A stretch of DNA of 64,000 nt from Buttiauxella izardii (GTDB lineage Bacteria; Pseudomonadota; Gammaproteobacteria; Enterobacterales; Enterobacteriaceae). Where the stretch lies: NCBI RefSeq assembly GCF_003601925.1, contig NZ_QZWH01000006.1:1-64000 (forward strand), given 5' to 3'. Shown in pieces: positions 18,352 to 28,245 of this stretch; the stretch's first letter is position 1; each line of letters opens with the position of its first letter. Under the pieces are notes generated by a model, which was not told where the DNA came from, did not search any database, and saw only the letters and a list, made by a program, of their open reading frames with translations. The translations under genes and the position numbers were made by a program.

Positions 18352-19746
18352 TTATTCCGATTCTTCGCTTACGACCGGGTTTGCATTGCTCTCTTTTTGT
18401 CTTAAAGGGATAAGCAAATTCAGGATGATGGCCGTCAGACCACCGGCGCAGATGGGGTTTTCTACCAGCACGAATAGCGATGGCGGCAAAATGCGGAAAA
18501 CGTCTGGATCGTAGGAAACGCCAAGCCCCAGCCCCAGTGACGTGGCAACAATCAAGGTTTCACGCCGCCGTAGGCCGTTTGAAATGATGATGCGTATCCC
18601 GGCGATGGCGATCATCGAGAACATTAGCGTCATCGCACCACCCAATACGGGGGCTGGAATAGTGGTAAAAAAGCGCCCGATAACCGGGAAGAAACCCAGC
18701 ACAATAAGGATGATGGCAATCACGCGCCCGACATATCGCGACGCGACGCCGGTCATTTGGATAACGCCATTATTTTGCGAAAAGGTGGTTAGCGGCAGTG
18801 AACCCAGTGCCGAGGCGATAACTGACACCAGGCCATCGGCCAGCACGCCACCTTTCAGGCGAGACTGGTATTCATCGCCTTCAATGGGCTGGTTTGAAAC
18901 CATGGCGGTGGCGGTAATTGAGCCTACCGCCTCCAGCACACTGAGGAGGTAAATAGTCCCAACCACCAAAAACTGGGCGATATCAAAGGTAAAACCGAAC
19001 TTGAAGGGGACAGGTACGGTAATCAGAGGCAGATTATGCATGTTGCTAAAATCCACCATTCCGAGGCACAGCGCGGTGACATACCCGACAATCAACCCAA
19101 CCGCGATTCCGACCATCCGTAACAGCGGGCTTCGGCAACAGTTAAAGCCAATCACCACTACCAACACCAGCAACCCGACACCAATGTTTTTGTAGTTACC
19201 AAAAGTGCCGCTGTGCTTGGCCGAGAACCCGCCACCAAAATCAATAATGCCGACTTTGATCAGGCTTAGACCAATCATCAACACCACGATTCCGCTGACC
19301 GTAGGCGTGATGACGCGGCGCAAGGAAGGCAAAATAAATGACGAGCCGACGACCAGAAAGGCACCGACAAAAGAAACCGCCATCATTGAAGAAAGGATCA
19401 GCTCCTCATGAAAACCATCTTTCTTCATGGCGCTGCCGAGGGCAATCATGACGGTGACAAAAGAAAAATTAACTGACTGGATAGATAGCAAGCCCGAGCC
19501 AATCGGGCCATAGCGATTGACCTGAAGCCAGGTGCCAATACCTGAGGCGATCATTGCCATCGAAACCAGGTAAGTGGTGGTCGCGGTTGAAAGCTGCAAT
19601 GAGGTGCCGACGATAAGCGCGGGCGTGACCATCGGCACAAAGATAGCTAGCAGGTGCGTGATGGCTCCCACAAAAGATTGGTAAAAGGGAGGTTTATCTT
19701 CCAGCGCATAAACCAGTTCAGAGTCGGTATTGCTGATATCAGACAT
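18352..19746 (-). CDS. xanQ: Xanthine permease XanQ
   Basis: XanQ (YgfO) is a high-affinity xanthine:proton symporter of the NAT/NCS2 family in the inner membrane. The 464-residue protein carries the NAT signature as QNNGVIQMTG. The first-helix motif GAITHLLAIFVPMVTPALIVG and the helix-8 aspartate/glutamate region SVLEAVGSITATAMVS are also present. The ATG at 19744-19746 follows AGGAG; the open frame continues 35 codons upstream into the BIME without support. A BIME of about 75 bp separates it from xdhD although both probably share one transcript. Confidence 0.95.
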   Translation of the reverse strand: MSDISNTDSELVYALEDKPPFYQSFVGAITHLLAIFVPMVTPALIVGTSLQLSTATTTYLVSMAMIASGIGTWLQVNRYGPIGSGLLSIQSVNFSFVTVMIALGSAMKKDGFHEELILSSMMAVSFVGAFLVVGSSFILPSLRRVITPTVSGIVVLMIGLSLIKVGIIDFGGGFSAKHSGTFGNYKNIGVGLLVLVVVIGFNCCRSPLLRMVGIAVGLIVGYVTALCLGMVDFSNMHNLPLITVPVPFKFGFTFDIAQFLVVGTIYLLSVLEAVGSITATAMVSNQPIEGDEYQSRLKGGVLADGLVSVIASALGSLPLTTFSQNNGVIQMTGVASRYVGRVIAIILIVLGFFPVIGRFFTTIPAPVLGGAMTLMFSMIAIAGIRIIISNGLRRRETLIVATSLGLGLGVSYDPDVFRILPPSLFVLVENPICAGGLTAIILNLLIPLRQKESNANPVVSEESE

Positions 19747-19773
19747 CCGGACACTCCTGTCTCTACAGGTGAT

Positions 19774-19848
19774 GGTGGATGTCGCTTGCGCGAGTCCACC
19801 TTTGAACATCAAAACCGAAAGTCGGATAAGCGCCAGCGCCATCCGACA
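19774..19848. repeat. BIME between xdhD and xanQ
   Basis: Two REP units in head-to-head arrangement: 19774-19800 (GGTGGA...TCCACC arms) and 19821-19848 (GTCGGAT...ATCCGAC arms). They lie inside the likely operon and could set differential stability of the upstream and downstream mRNA. Confidence 0.7.
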
Positions 19849-19859
19849 CAATGACTGGC

Positions 19860-22727
19860 TTACAGCCTCCCTAAGGCATGCAATATTTTCTCAGGGGTGA
19901 AATGCCATTCTCGTAGCCACACTTTGCAGGCATCGTGAATGGCTATCGCAATAGCGGGAGCGGCACCGTTGACGCCAATTTCTGAGATAGATTTGGCACC
20001 GTATGGCCCAACATGGTCCTCGCTCGGCACGAGGAACGCGCGGAAATCACGGGGGATATCGCCGATCATCGGCGCGCCATAAGTGCGAAGGTCGCGCGTC
20101 AGTGGGATACCGTTCCCATCATATTGAATCTCTTCAGTCAGGCTGTGCCCGATGGCGCGCATTGATGCGCCATAGATTTGCCCTAAAGCCAGGTCCGGGT
20201 TGATTGGCGTTCCACAATCGAGCAAGGCATAAAACTTGTTGAGTTTGATTTCACCGGTTCGCGTGTTGACGGCAACTTCCGCAAAGTTCGCCCCAAACGG
20301 GAAGGCGAAGTTAGGCGTGATGTAACTGGCGGTGGCGACCAATGTCCCAAACCCGGTTCCGGTTTCTGCTTTGTGGGCGATTTGCGCAAAACTGACTTCG
20401 CCCTGCTTACCTTTCACTATTCCCGGTGCAATCACTTGCACATCTTCCAGCGGTTCTCCCAACATCTGCGCGCCGTGGAAGAGTATTTTCTCGCGTAAAT
20501 TTTCAGCGGCATTTTTCGCCGCATTACCGGAGAAACAGGTGCCCGAAGAGGCGTAAGCGCCTTTATCAAACAGGGAATGGTCGGTGTCGCCGGAAATAAC
20601 GTGAACATCCGACAGCGGGCAACACAACACTTCAGCGGAAAGTTTACCGACAACGGTATCAAGCCCGGTTCCGATATCTGCGCCACCAGAGTGAACGATA
20701 AACGTCCCGTCCGATTCCAGTTTGATCATGCAGTTGGCCTGGTCAATATCTGGAATACCGGATTTCTGCATAATAATTGCCACGCCGCGCCCGGTGTGCC
20801 AGTCGCCGTTGACCGGTTTTGGTGAATCCCATTCGATGAGCTGGCGGCCTTTGCGTAAAATAGGTTCCAGTGCGCAACTGGCGGCGGTTGGAGTGGAAGT
20901 CGGCATTTTCCCTTCGCCAATTGCGCCGAGGATTTTCAGTTCCTGGCCTTCGCGTACCCGGTTAATTTCCACCATATCTAACTGGTCAATACCCAGTTTT
21001 TCAGCCAGTTCGGCCATCGCCATCGTCAGCGCAAAATTCCCTTTTGGTGCGCCATAGCCTTGATATGCCCCGGTTGGGCAAATATTGCTGTAGTAAGTGG
21101 TGACCTGGAAATCAACGTTGTCGCACGGATAGAGCGGCAGCGATAGCGCTGGCCCGTTACATGGCACTGTAAGCGCATGGTTGCCGTAAGGCCCTGTATT
21201 GGCTCTGAAATCCATCTTGATAGCGGTCAGGCGGCCATCTTTGGTCGCGCCCATTTTCACCGTAACTTTGGCGACGTGGCGTGAAGTGTTAGCGATGAAC
21301 TCTTCTTCGCGGGTGTAGTGGAAATACACCGGACGCCCGGTGACGCAGGTCGCCCAGGCACAAACCTCTTCCAGTAAAATGTCCTGCTTAGACCCGAAGC
21401 CACCGCCGACGCGCTCTTTGATGACATGGACTTTATGTTGTTTTAACCCCACTAAACGCGCGACCTGGCGGCGCAAGTGCCACGGAACCTGGGTTGAGGC
21501 GTGGATAACCAGGCGGTCGCCCTCCATGTAGGTGTAGCAAACGTGGGTTTCTGTCGGGCACTGCTGCACCTGTTTTGACTCATAGGTGCGTTCGATAATC
21601 ACGTCGGCATCGGCAAAGCCTTTTTCTACGTCACCAATGCGCCCGTGAATGCTGGCGGCGATGTTTTTTTCCGGGCGAGCACCAATAGGGAAATTGATAA
21701 TCATGTGTTCGTCACGCCCGGCGGCCTGGCGGTTCTGCGCTTCCAGGTCTGCTGGCGCACCGTTCACGTAAACTACTTTTTCGTCATGAACACGTGGGGC
21801 ATTTTCTGCCATCGCTTCGTCAATCGACATCACCGGTTTTAACACCTGGTATTCAACGTCAATTAACTTGAGGGCGGCGAGGGCTGTCTCTTCGTTTTCG
21901 GCGACCACCGCGGCAACGCGATCGCCAACGTGGCGCAGTTTCAGTCCAAACATTCTGCGGTCAAGCGGCGACGGTTCCGGCGCACTTTGCCCGCCAGGCG
22001 TGTAGTAAATATCCGGGCAGTTTTTGTGTGTGATGACATGAACCACACCCGGCAACGCCTCCGCTTTGCTGACATCCAGATGGGTAATTAACGCGTGCGG
22101 ATGCGGGCTGCGCAGCATCTTCACCACACAGGCATTTTCAGGAACACGGTCTTCTACATAACAAGGTTTAGCTTGCACCATGTTTGCCGCATCTGTTTTA
22201 GGATGCCTTTTACCAATAACAGCGAGGTCATGGCGGAAGGTAGGAACGGCTGTTGATTGATGGGTGGGGTCAGTCAAACGTGCTTTTGCCAGCTCTATCA
22301 CTTCATAGAATTGCTGGTAACCGGCATCCCGGCTGAAGAGTCCGGAGAGCGCATCATCAATATCTTCACGTGTGGGTGACGCAATACGTTCCAGTAAATC
22401 GGTCAGAATTAGCGCGGCGGCAGGATCGTTGTAGCCTGATTGCACAACGCCGGTATCCACCATCGCTTGTTGCACAAGGCTTAACTCATTCCAGCGGCCA
22501 AGAGATTCGGCGGTTTTTATCTCACAGCCTTCGAGTTGACCGGCAATCAATAGCGAGGCGTTAACAATGACCCCATTGCACAAAATGGCATCGGAACCGG
22601 CAAAGCCAAAACCGTCATCACTATTGCGCACCGAGTGCATACCCAGCCCGAACAATAGCTTCTGCACATTTTGCCCAACACATTCAATTTCGCGGGGTAT
22701 TCCGTTGAGTGTAAAGTGAATCATCAT
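19860..22727 (-). CDS. xdhD: Putative hypoxanthine/xanthine oxidase, molybdenum subunit XdhD
   Basis: This 955-residue molybdo-hydroxylase subunit is presumed to hydroxylate a purine, possibly in the direction of urate reduction. The N-terminal ~150 residues align with [2Fe-2S] subunits such as XdhC, but the ligands are gone: the first cluster region reads SVRNSDDGFGFAGSDAI and the second VVQSGYNDPAAAL. From about residue 180 the molybdopterin domains are intact, with VIKERVGGGFGSKQDIL, GAYQGYGAPKGNFALTM and GPYGAKSISEIGVNGAAPA near the C-terminus. E. coli XdhD shows the same loss. It overlaps ygfM by 4 bases; YgfM is probably its FAD partner. Confidence 0.92.
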   Translation of the reverse strand: MMIHFTLNGIPREIECVGQNVQKLLFGLGMHSVRNSDDGFGFAGSDAILCNGVIVNASLLIAGQLEGCEIKTAESLGRWNELSLVQQAMVDTGVVQSGYNDPAAALILTDLLERIASPTREDIDDALSGLFSRDAGYQQFYEVIELAKARLTDPTHQSTAVPTFRHDLAVIGKRHPKTDAANMVQAKPCYVEDRVPENACVVKMLRSPHPHALITHLDVSKAEALPGVVHVITHKNCPDIYYTPGGQSAPEPSPLDRRMFGLKLRHVGDRVAAVVAENEETALAALKLIDVEYQVLKPVMSIDEAMAENAPRVHDEKVVYVNGAPADLEAQNRQAAGRDEHMIINFPIGARPEKNIAASIHGRIGDVEKGFADADVIIERTYESKQVQQCPTETHVCYTYMEGDRLVIHASTQVPWHLRRQVARLVGLKQHKVHVIKERVGGGFGSKQDILLEEVCAWATCVTGRPVYFHYTREEEFIANTSRHVAKVTVKMGATKDGRLTAIKMDFRANTGPYGNHALTVPCNGPALSLPLYPCDNVDFQVTTYYSNICPTGAYQGYGAPKGNFALTMAMAELAEKLGIDQLDMVEINRVREGQELKILGAIGEGKMPTSTPTAASCALEPILRKGRQLIEWDSPKPVNGDWHTGRGVAIIMQKSGIPDIDQANCMIKLESDGTFIVHSGGADIGTGLDTVVGKLSAEVLCCPLSDVHVISGDTDHSLFDKGAYASSGTCFSGNAAKNAAENLREKILFHGAQMLGEPLEDVQVIAPGIVKGKQGEVSFAQIAHKAETGTGFGTLVATASYITPNFAFPFGANFAEVAVNTRTGEIKLNKFYALLDCGTPINPDLALGQIYGASMRAIGHSLTEEIQYDGNGIPLTRDLRTYGAPMIGDIPRDFRAFLVPSEDHVGPYGAKSISEIGVNGAAPAIAIAIHDACKVWLREWHFTPEKILHALGRL

Positions 22728-23503
22728 TTCATTACCTCATCTTCCTGCTGGCAGTCGGTAAGCAGATCGGCGACCAAAACGCCGGCAATATGACGTTTAA
22801 ACGCTTCGCTACCGGATAAATCTGCGCGTGGGTAAATTGCCTCGCTCACGGCTTTTTCCAGTGCATGACCTTCCAGTGCCAGCGATTCGACGTCGCGCAA
22901 CCTGATGGGCTTTTCAGCCACGCCATCCAGGGCGATACGGATTTCTTCATTTTCAGTGATGGCAACGGCGGCGGTCACCACCGCCCAGCCACCGGCAGAA
23001 CGGCTGAATTTACGTGTGGCGCAGCGACGGAAAGGATCGTGAATAATCACTTCGACCAATAAGCGATCGCCGGGCGTTTGCAAATACTCTTCCAGCGTTA
23101 AGAATTCGCCATCGGCAAACAGCAGCTCAGTCTCTAGCACCAGCAACAGCGGAATAAGCACCGATTCGGCCTGACGTGCGGCAATTTCGCCGCCCAACGT
23201 TGCCTGGTTACGAACGTGGCGGGAATAGACAAATCCCAGTGCGTCGTGCAGCGCTTGTGGAATAAACACGGTGTCGCGCAGTTTTTGCAGAGTGATCAGC
23301 GAGCCAATACGCAACGTGCCGTTGTCCCAGTCAACTTCGTCGAGCGGCAGACCCTGCAAGGAAATGGCCACGCAGCATTCTGTGCGCGTGGGCGTGGCAT
23401 TAAGTTTGCTGCCGCCCGCCATCCATACCGCGTTCTCTTTATAGTGCTGCTTCAGTTCCATCGCTTGCTCAATGGACGTGACGCGGAAAAATTGCTTAAT
23501 CAT
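22724..23503 (-). CDS. ygfM: Putative FAD-binding molybdo-oxidoreductase subunit YgfM
   Basis: This is a CODH/XdhB-type flavoprotein subunit of 259 residues, presumed to carry electrons for XdhD. FAD-contact motifs are recognisable but diverged: AVWMAGGSKLNATPTR corresponds to the AGGT loop, and NQATLGGEIAARQ to the TxGGN motif. The ATG at 23501-23503 follows AGAGG; eight extra codons upstream are not supported. Its 3' end overlaps the xdhD start (ATGA), indicating translational coupling and joint complex assembly. Confidence 0.9.
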   Translation of the reverse strand: MIKQFFRVTSIEQAMELKQHYKENAVWMAGGSKLNATPTRTECCVAISLQGLPLDEVDWDNGTLRIGSLITLQKLRDTVFIPQALHDALGFVYSRHVRNQATLGGEIAARQAESVLIPLLLVLETELLFADGEFLTLEEYLQTPGDRLLVEVIIHDPFRRCATRKFSRSAGGWAVVTAAVAITENEEIRIALDGVAEKPIRLRDVESLALEGHALEKAVSEAIYPRADLSGSEAFKRHIAGVLVADLLTDCQQEDEVMK

Positions 23504-23530
23504 GTTTTCCTCTCTTTTCTCGAGCACTGA

Positions 23531-24859
23531 TTAATTTTTAGAATCCATACGTCGCCACATTTTTGCCGCGACTTTTCTCGCTTCGGCATAAATCGGTTCA
23601 CAGTCAAAGGCAAACTGACGGTCTTCATAAACCATCACGCCATCAATCATCACGCTATGAACGCTCGACGAGCCCATGCCGAACGCCAGGTGTCCACCGA
23701 TGTTTTCGGCTTGTAGTGGCGTTGGCGATAAGTAATCACAAATGGTGAGGTCAGCTTTGTAGCCCGCAGCCAGACAGCCAAACTTCGCGTTAAAGTTGCG
23801 GGCTAACAGTGAATTGCCGTTCCACAAATAGCGGGTGAAGCTGTCTGGCCACAATGGGCCACCGGCGTCGCGGTGTTTGAAAAAGGCGAACTTCATCTCT
23901 TCAAACATATCTGAGCCAATACCGTCCGTACCGAGTGCCAGGTTGTGGTATTCGGCAAGCTGATGGTTGTAGCCAACATGGTTATTCATGTTGGATCGCG
24001 CGTTGTGAACCAGGAATCCGTCTTTTTCGTTGAGCAGGCGAATATCTTCTTTAGAAAGATAAAGACCGTGAGCGATCAGCGTCTTACTGTTGAGTAAGTC
24101 GAATTCATTGAGGCGCACCAGCAGATCTTTGCCGTATTTGTCATGGCTATGAGAGACATCGTATTTGTCTTCGGCGGCATGAATATGCAGGCCACGGCCA
24201 GTTAATTTAACCGCGCCTGAAAGCATCGCCAGCCCGGCATCCGGCACCGTAAATGGGGCATGCGCCCCAATATGAGCTTCAACCAGATAGCGTTCTTTTC
24301 CCGCGCTACGGGCGTTATCAATGAGCCGAGCAAAATTAACGTTTTCTTCGATGCCTGCTTCCAGCTCTTCCATTCCACCGTTGCGATCGGTTGTTTCAAA
24401 ACAGGTCATGCCGCGTAGACCGGCTTTCAGGAAAGCGTTGCGCAAAGTGCTGAGCGAACCGGCGATGTAATGCGGCGACGCGTGGTGATCGATAACTGAC
24501 GTACAGCCACTTTTAATGGCTTCGAGTGCGCAAATCAGCCCGCTGTAATACAGCGATTCTTCGTCGAGGGCGCGGTCTAGCCGCCACCACAGATTCTTCA
24601 GCGTTGAGATAAAGTCCGGGCAGGGCGGGATTTGCGCCATGATGCCGCGCGACAATCCCGAGTAAAAATGGTTATGCGCGCAGACGATACCGGGCATTAC
24701 GATGCGCCCGTGCATTTCTTTCACCGCCGCCATGGGATATTGCCCGGTGAGTGCCGGGCCGACGCTCACTATCTCGCTACCTTCAATCGCAATATCAACA
24801 TGCTCTTGCACTTGCGCCGGAGAAAACTGCACGGCAGTAACATTCTTCAGAATCAACAT
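23531..24859 (-). CDS. ssnA: SsnA family amidohydrolase/aminohydrolase
   Basis: This 442-residue metal-dependent amidohydrolase has the same length as E. coli SsnA, whose name comes from an effect on stationary-phase viability. Metal-binding motifs follow the deaminase/chlorohydrolase pattern: VCAHNHFYSGLSRG, VEAHIGAHAPFTV, GLHIHAAEDKYD and LALGTDGIGSDMFEEMK. The family is part of anaerobic uric-acid gene clusters in gut bacteria, so it may open or deaminate a purine-derived ring; the precise substrate is unknown. It is tightly packed between ygfK (2 bp) and ygfM (27 bp). Confidence 0.93.
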   Translation of the reverse strand: MLILKNVTAVQFSPAQVQEHVDIAIEGSEIVSVGPALTGQYPMAAVKEMHGRIVMPGIVCAHNHFYSGLSRGIMAQIPPCPDFISTLKNLWWRLDRALDEESLYYSGLICALEAIKSGCTSVIDHHASPHYIAGSLSTLRNAFLKAGLRGMTCFETTDRNGGMEELEAGIEENVNFARLIDNARSAGKERYLVEAHIGAHAPFTVPDAGLAMLSGAVKLTGRGLHIHAAEDKYDVSHSHDKYGKDLLVRLNEFDLLNSKTLIAHGLYLSKEDIRLLNEKDGFLVHNARSNMNNHVGYNHQLAEYHNLALGTDGIGSDMFEEMKFAFFKHRDAGGPLWPDSFTRYLWNGNSLLARNFNAKFGCLAAGYKADLTICDYLSPTPLQAENIGGHLAFGMGSSSVHSVMIDGVMVYEDRQFAFDCEPIYAEARKVAAKMWRRMDSKN

Positions 24860-24861
24860 AA

Positions 24862-27800
24862 TCAGGCCTCCACTTTCCCTAACAGGTAGCGATGATGTTT
24901 ATGTACATGGCTGATAATTTTGCAGACATCGCCAAGCTCGTGTGGGATCTGGTGGAATTGACTGTCATCGTTGAGGGTTAACTGCCACTCCTGCTTATGC
25001 AGGCGAATGCTGATGTCATTGCCATCAACGTAGAAGCCAGGATTGCGGCTGTTGGAGAAGTCTTCCGGCAGGCTGAATACCGTTAATTTGTCGGTATATG
25101 GTTTGCCCTGCCACGGGCAGAATTGTGCGCAGTTGCCGCATTCATTGCAGAAAGCATCGAGGTGCAGCGTCTGGAAACGGTTCTGGAAACCAGGAACCGC
25201 AATAGAAACGTTGGCGCGGTTTGGGCAAACATCGACGCATTTACTACAGACGTAGTTGCATTCCAGGCAGCGTTCGGCCTCTTGTTTCACAAAGTTATTG
25301 CGGTCGTTTTTGCTCACCAGATTGACGGCAATCTTGCCTTTGCGCTGATACACCTGCTGCGGATCGACATTGCTGAAGTATTTGTCAGCGTGCCGTGAAT
25401 GAATGTTCTCGCGATACAAAATGGCATCAGTCGCGCGCCGCGCGGTGCCGATAGCCGCCACAATTGAAGACGGGCCACTTTGCACATCACCAATCAGGAA
25501 CAGGCCAGGTTTGGTGGTTTCGCCGGTGGCAGAGGCCACCGCAGGCCAGCCTTGTTCATCAAGCGGAACCCCCATCGCGGCCAGCGCTTCACAATCTTGC
25601 TGCTCGCCAATGGCGGTAATTAAGGCGGTGAAATGCAAGGTTTCGGTTTTATCAGAAGCCACCGGGCGGCGGCGGCCTGAGCTGTCGGCTTCGCCTAATT
25701 CCATCTTCCGTACGGTTAATGCGCCATCTTCGGCAAAGTGCTCCGGGTTCGTCAGGAACATAAATTTCACGCCATCTTCCAGCGCTTCTTCATACTCCTC
25801 GCGCCAGGCGGGCATTTCGCTGGCGGTGCGGCGATACAGCACGGTCACGTCTGTCACGCCCGGCACACGCAATGCAGCGCGCGCGCAGTCCATCGCAGTG
25901 TTGCCCGCGCCCACTACAGCAACGTGCTGACCGAGATTCAGTTTCACGCCGAGATTGTAGTCACGCAGGAAGGGGAGAGATTTGTAGACATTGCGGTTGT
26001 TTCCAGCCAGCTTCACGCCGCTGTTTTTATCCGTCCCGGTGCCGACCAGAACATAGTGGAAACCGTCATTTTGCAGTTGTTCAAAGGTCAAATCGGGCGA
26101 GCAGTTATATTCAAACTTCACGCCGTGGGCGGCGATAAAATCAATATCATGCTGGATAAGTTCACCCGGAATACGGAACTGTGGGATCACGTTTTTGACC
26201 ACGCCGCCCGCATTAGCTTCACGTTCGAATATTGTGACCTGATGCCCGGCGCGAGCCAGGAAGTAGCCTGCGGAAAGCCCGGCAGGGCCTGCGCCAATCA
26301 CAGCAACCGGGTGGCGATCGCCCGATCCGGCAGGTTTATGCCAGCGCTGTTTGTAACCTTCCCAACCTTTTTCCAGTGCGACCTTTTTGAGCTCACGGAT
26401 ATTCAGTGCGCTGTCATAATCCAGGCGCGTACAGTTGCTTTGGCACTGGTGGTCGCAAATATGGCCGGTGATAGCCGGGAGCGCATTGCGTTGGTAAATC
26501 ACTTCCAGCGCATCGGTATAACGCCCTTCGCCCATCAGGCGGATGTACTCAGGAATATCTTGTTTTACGGCGCAGGCGGTGACGCAAGGTGCGACATAGC
26601 AATCGGTGAGGGGCAACGGGCCGCCCGCATCAATCTTATCTTCGGACTTCCAGTGTTTTTGCGTGTACTCCATGCTGATAGCGCGCTTTGCCAGCGCTTC
26701 AAGACGCTCAACGTCAACCTGCATCAGCGAAGCAGCATTGGATTTTTCCAGCTCCTGCATGCAGTCGAGCATCCGTAAATAGCCGCCTGGTTTGAGCAAA
26801 TCAGTAGCCATCGTGATGGGGCGAATACCGGTTTCAAAAATATCGCGAACAGTGAATCGACTGGCCCCGCCGGAATAGGAAATGGGCAGCAGACCCTTAA
26901 AGGCTCGGGAAAGAACCGCCGCGACGTTTATCGACAGTGGGAACAGGGCGCGTCCCGACATGTACATTTCTTCGCCCGGTAACGCGCCTTTATTATTGAT
27001 AGTGCCTAAGGTGTTGGTTAATTTAACCCCGAATCCGAGCTGCTTTTCTTTCGCCAGCGCCATGAGTCGTTCGAGCATTTCCAGCGCCTGCTGGAGTTTC
27101 AGATCATGGCCAAATGACTCTTCCTTCAGCCCGATATAGTCAAAGCCACAGGTGTCCAGAATCTCTCTGACGCGCTGATAACCGAGCAGCGTAGGGTTGA
27201 GTTTGACGAAGGTATTCAGGTTTTTTTCTTCAAGCATGTAGCGGCAAATGGCTTCGATTTCGTCTGGAGGACAGCCATGCATGGTCGAGAGGGTAACGCC
27301 TTTGACCAGCGTTGCGGGGATGGACTCCGCAAGCTTTGCCAGCTCAGATTGACGTTCCGCCAGTAACGCGAAGCGGTTAATGAAAGCATCGTTTTGTAGC
27401 CACTGTTGCAGAATTTTGCGGTAACGTGCGAAATCGGGATGCGCCGAGGAATCCATCATCGAATGTATAAATTGCTGCATTGGCGGCTGGCGTATTCCCT
27501 CGAGGTTGTAACCGACACTCATATTGAAGATAAATGACTTCTGCGCACCGGCTGGCTGGGGTGAGAAGACCTTTTCCAGCAAATGGAGAATGAACCAGGC
27601 TTTAAGATATTCGTCGTAGGCTTTTGGCAGGGTAAATTCAGTTGACCATTCGGTATTAAAGGCTTCGTCTTCGGCATCAATACACGGTTTTTCGAGCTCA
27701 AGCCGGTCAAGAATTTGCACGGTTTTCAGTTCGATAAAACGCCCACCGGTTAACCAGGAGACAACAATATTCTGGGCTAATTGCGTATGAGGGCCAGCAG

Positions 27801-27972
27801 CAGGGCCGATCGGCGTTTCACAGGTTTCACCAAAAACATGAAATGTGGATGGGGAGTTTGCCCGATAAAACTGTTGAGCCGGAATTCCAAAGATTGAATT
27901 GCTCTGCTGAAACTCATCGAAAATTCGCGTCAATAGTTCCTCGAACGGAACAGGACGCATAATATCTCCCAT
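24862..27972 (-). CDS. ygfK: Large Fe-S flavoprotein oxidoreductase YgfK
   Basis: At 1036 residues, this is assigned to the selenate reductase-like YgfK family. Residues 1-450 resemble a flavin-binding barrel of dihydropyrimidine/dihydroorotate dehydrogenase type (GVTLSTMHGCPPDEIEAICR, GLKEESFGHDL, PISYSGGASRFTVRD). Residues 455-850 are GltD-like: CYVAPCVTACAVKQDIPEY, FAD fold HPVAVIGAGPAGLSAGYFLA, NADPH fold HVAVVGAGNTAMDCARAA. The C-terminal part has ferredoxin motifs CLECNYVCSKCVDVCPNRAN and CNECGNCAQFCPW. This is the layout of NAD(P)H-linked enzymes that reduce pyrimidine-like rings, so urate-ring reduction is a plausible role. It is the first gene of a seven-gene run with a sigma54-like promoter. 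Confidence 0.92.
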   Translation of the reverse strand: MGDIMRPVPFEELLTRIFDEFQQSNSIFGIPAQQFYRANSPSTFHVFGETCETPIGPAAGPHTQLAQNIVVSWLTGGRFIELKTVQILDRLELEKPCIDAEDEAFNTEWSTEFTLPKAYDEYLKAWFILHLLEKVFSPQPAGAQKSFIFNMSVGYNLEGIRQPPMQQFIHSMMDSSAHPDFARYRKILQQWLQNDAFINRFALLAERQSELAKLAESIPATLVKGVTLSTMHGCPPDEIEAICRYMLEEKNLNTFVKLNPTLLGYQRVREILDTCGFDYIGLKEESFGHDLKLQQALEMLERLMALAKEKQLGFGVKLTNTLGTINNKGALPGEEMYMSGRALFPLSINVAAVLSRAFKGLLPISYSGGASRFTVRDIFETGIRPITMATDLLKPGGYLRMLDCMQELEKSNAASLMQVDVERLEALAKRAISMEYTQKHWKSEDKIDAGGPLPLTDCYVAPCVTACAVKQDIPEYIRLMGEGRYTDALEVIYQRNALPAITGHICDHQCQSNCTRLDYDSALNIRELKKVALEKGWEGYKQRWHKPAGSGDRHPVAVIGAGPAGLSAGYFLARAGHQVTIFEREANAGGVVKNVIPQFRIPGELIQHDIDFIAAHGVKFEYNCSPDLTFEQLQNDGFHYVLVGTGTDKNSGVKLAGNNRNVYKSLPFLRDYNLGVKLNLGQHVAVVGAGNTAMDCARAALRVPGVTDVTVLYRRTASEMPAWREEYEEALEDGVKFMFLTNPEHFAEDGALTVRKMELGEADSSGRRRPVASDKTETLHFTALITAIGEQQDCEALAAMGVPLDEQGWPAVASATGETTKPGLFLIGDVQSGPSSIVAAIGTARRATDAILYRENIHSRHADKYFSNVDPQQVYQRKGKIAVNLVSKNDRNNFVKQEAERCLECNYVCSKCVDVCPNRANVSIAVPGFQNRFQTLHLDAFCNECGNCAQFCPWQGKPYTDKLTVFSLPEDFSNSRNPGFYVDGNDISIRLHKQEWQLTLNDDSQFHQIPHELGDVCKIISHVHKHHRYLLGKVEA

Positions 27973-28045
27973 GACACTCTCCTTGCGACAATTTATAGAG
28001 GGGTAGCGCTTGTGGTCTGGCTACAGAAATAATTAGTTGGATTTG

Positions 28046-28061
28046 TGCAAATATCGCGCCA
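28046..28061 (-). promoter_or_regulatory. Sigma54 promoter of the ygfK operon
   Basis: The minus strand reads TGGCGCGATATTTGCA, differing from TGGCAC-N5-TTGCA at one position and preceded by C as in the consensus. It lies 74 bp upstream of the ygfK start. This is the best -24/-12 match in the window. Confidence 0.7.
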
Positions 28062-28230
28062 GAGAAAAGCATTGAGGTTATTAAGGATAATAATTGCGAG
28101 CTGCTTCTAATATTTATATTGCTTTGTGAAACACTTCACACACGTCTGGCTTGAGAATGGTTATCAATAATAAATCTTTGTTTAAGATGAATTTATTTGT
28201 CTTTTATTGATTCTCATAAATAGAAATAAA

Positions 28231-28245
28231 ATATCATTTTGATAA
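28231..28245. promoter_or_regulatory. Putative activator (YgeV) site, ygfK/yqeC
   Basis: ATATCATTTTGATAA matches TTATCA-N3-TGATAA at 11 of 12 positions. It lies about 170 bp upstream of the ygfK -24/-12 element and only 16 bp before yqeC. A half-site TTATCA lies at about 28162-28167. Confidence 0.5.

Noticed and set aside
25738-26778. Open frame of 346 codons on the plus strand
   Set aside because: It lies antisense inside ygfK, whose domains are all recognisable; the translated frame shows no family motif and no ribosome site. It is a codon-bias shadow.
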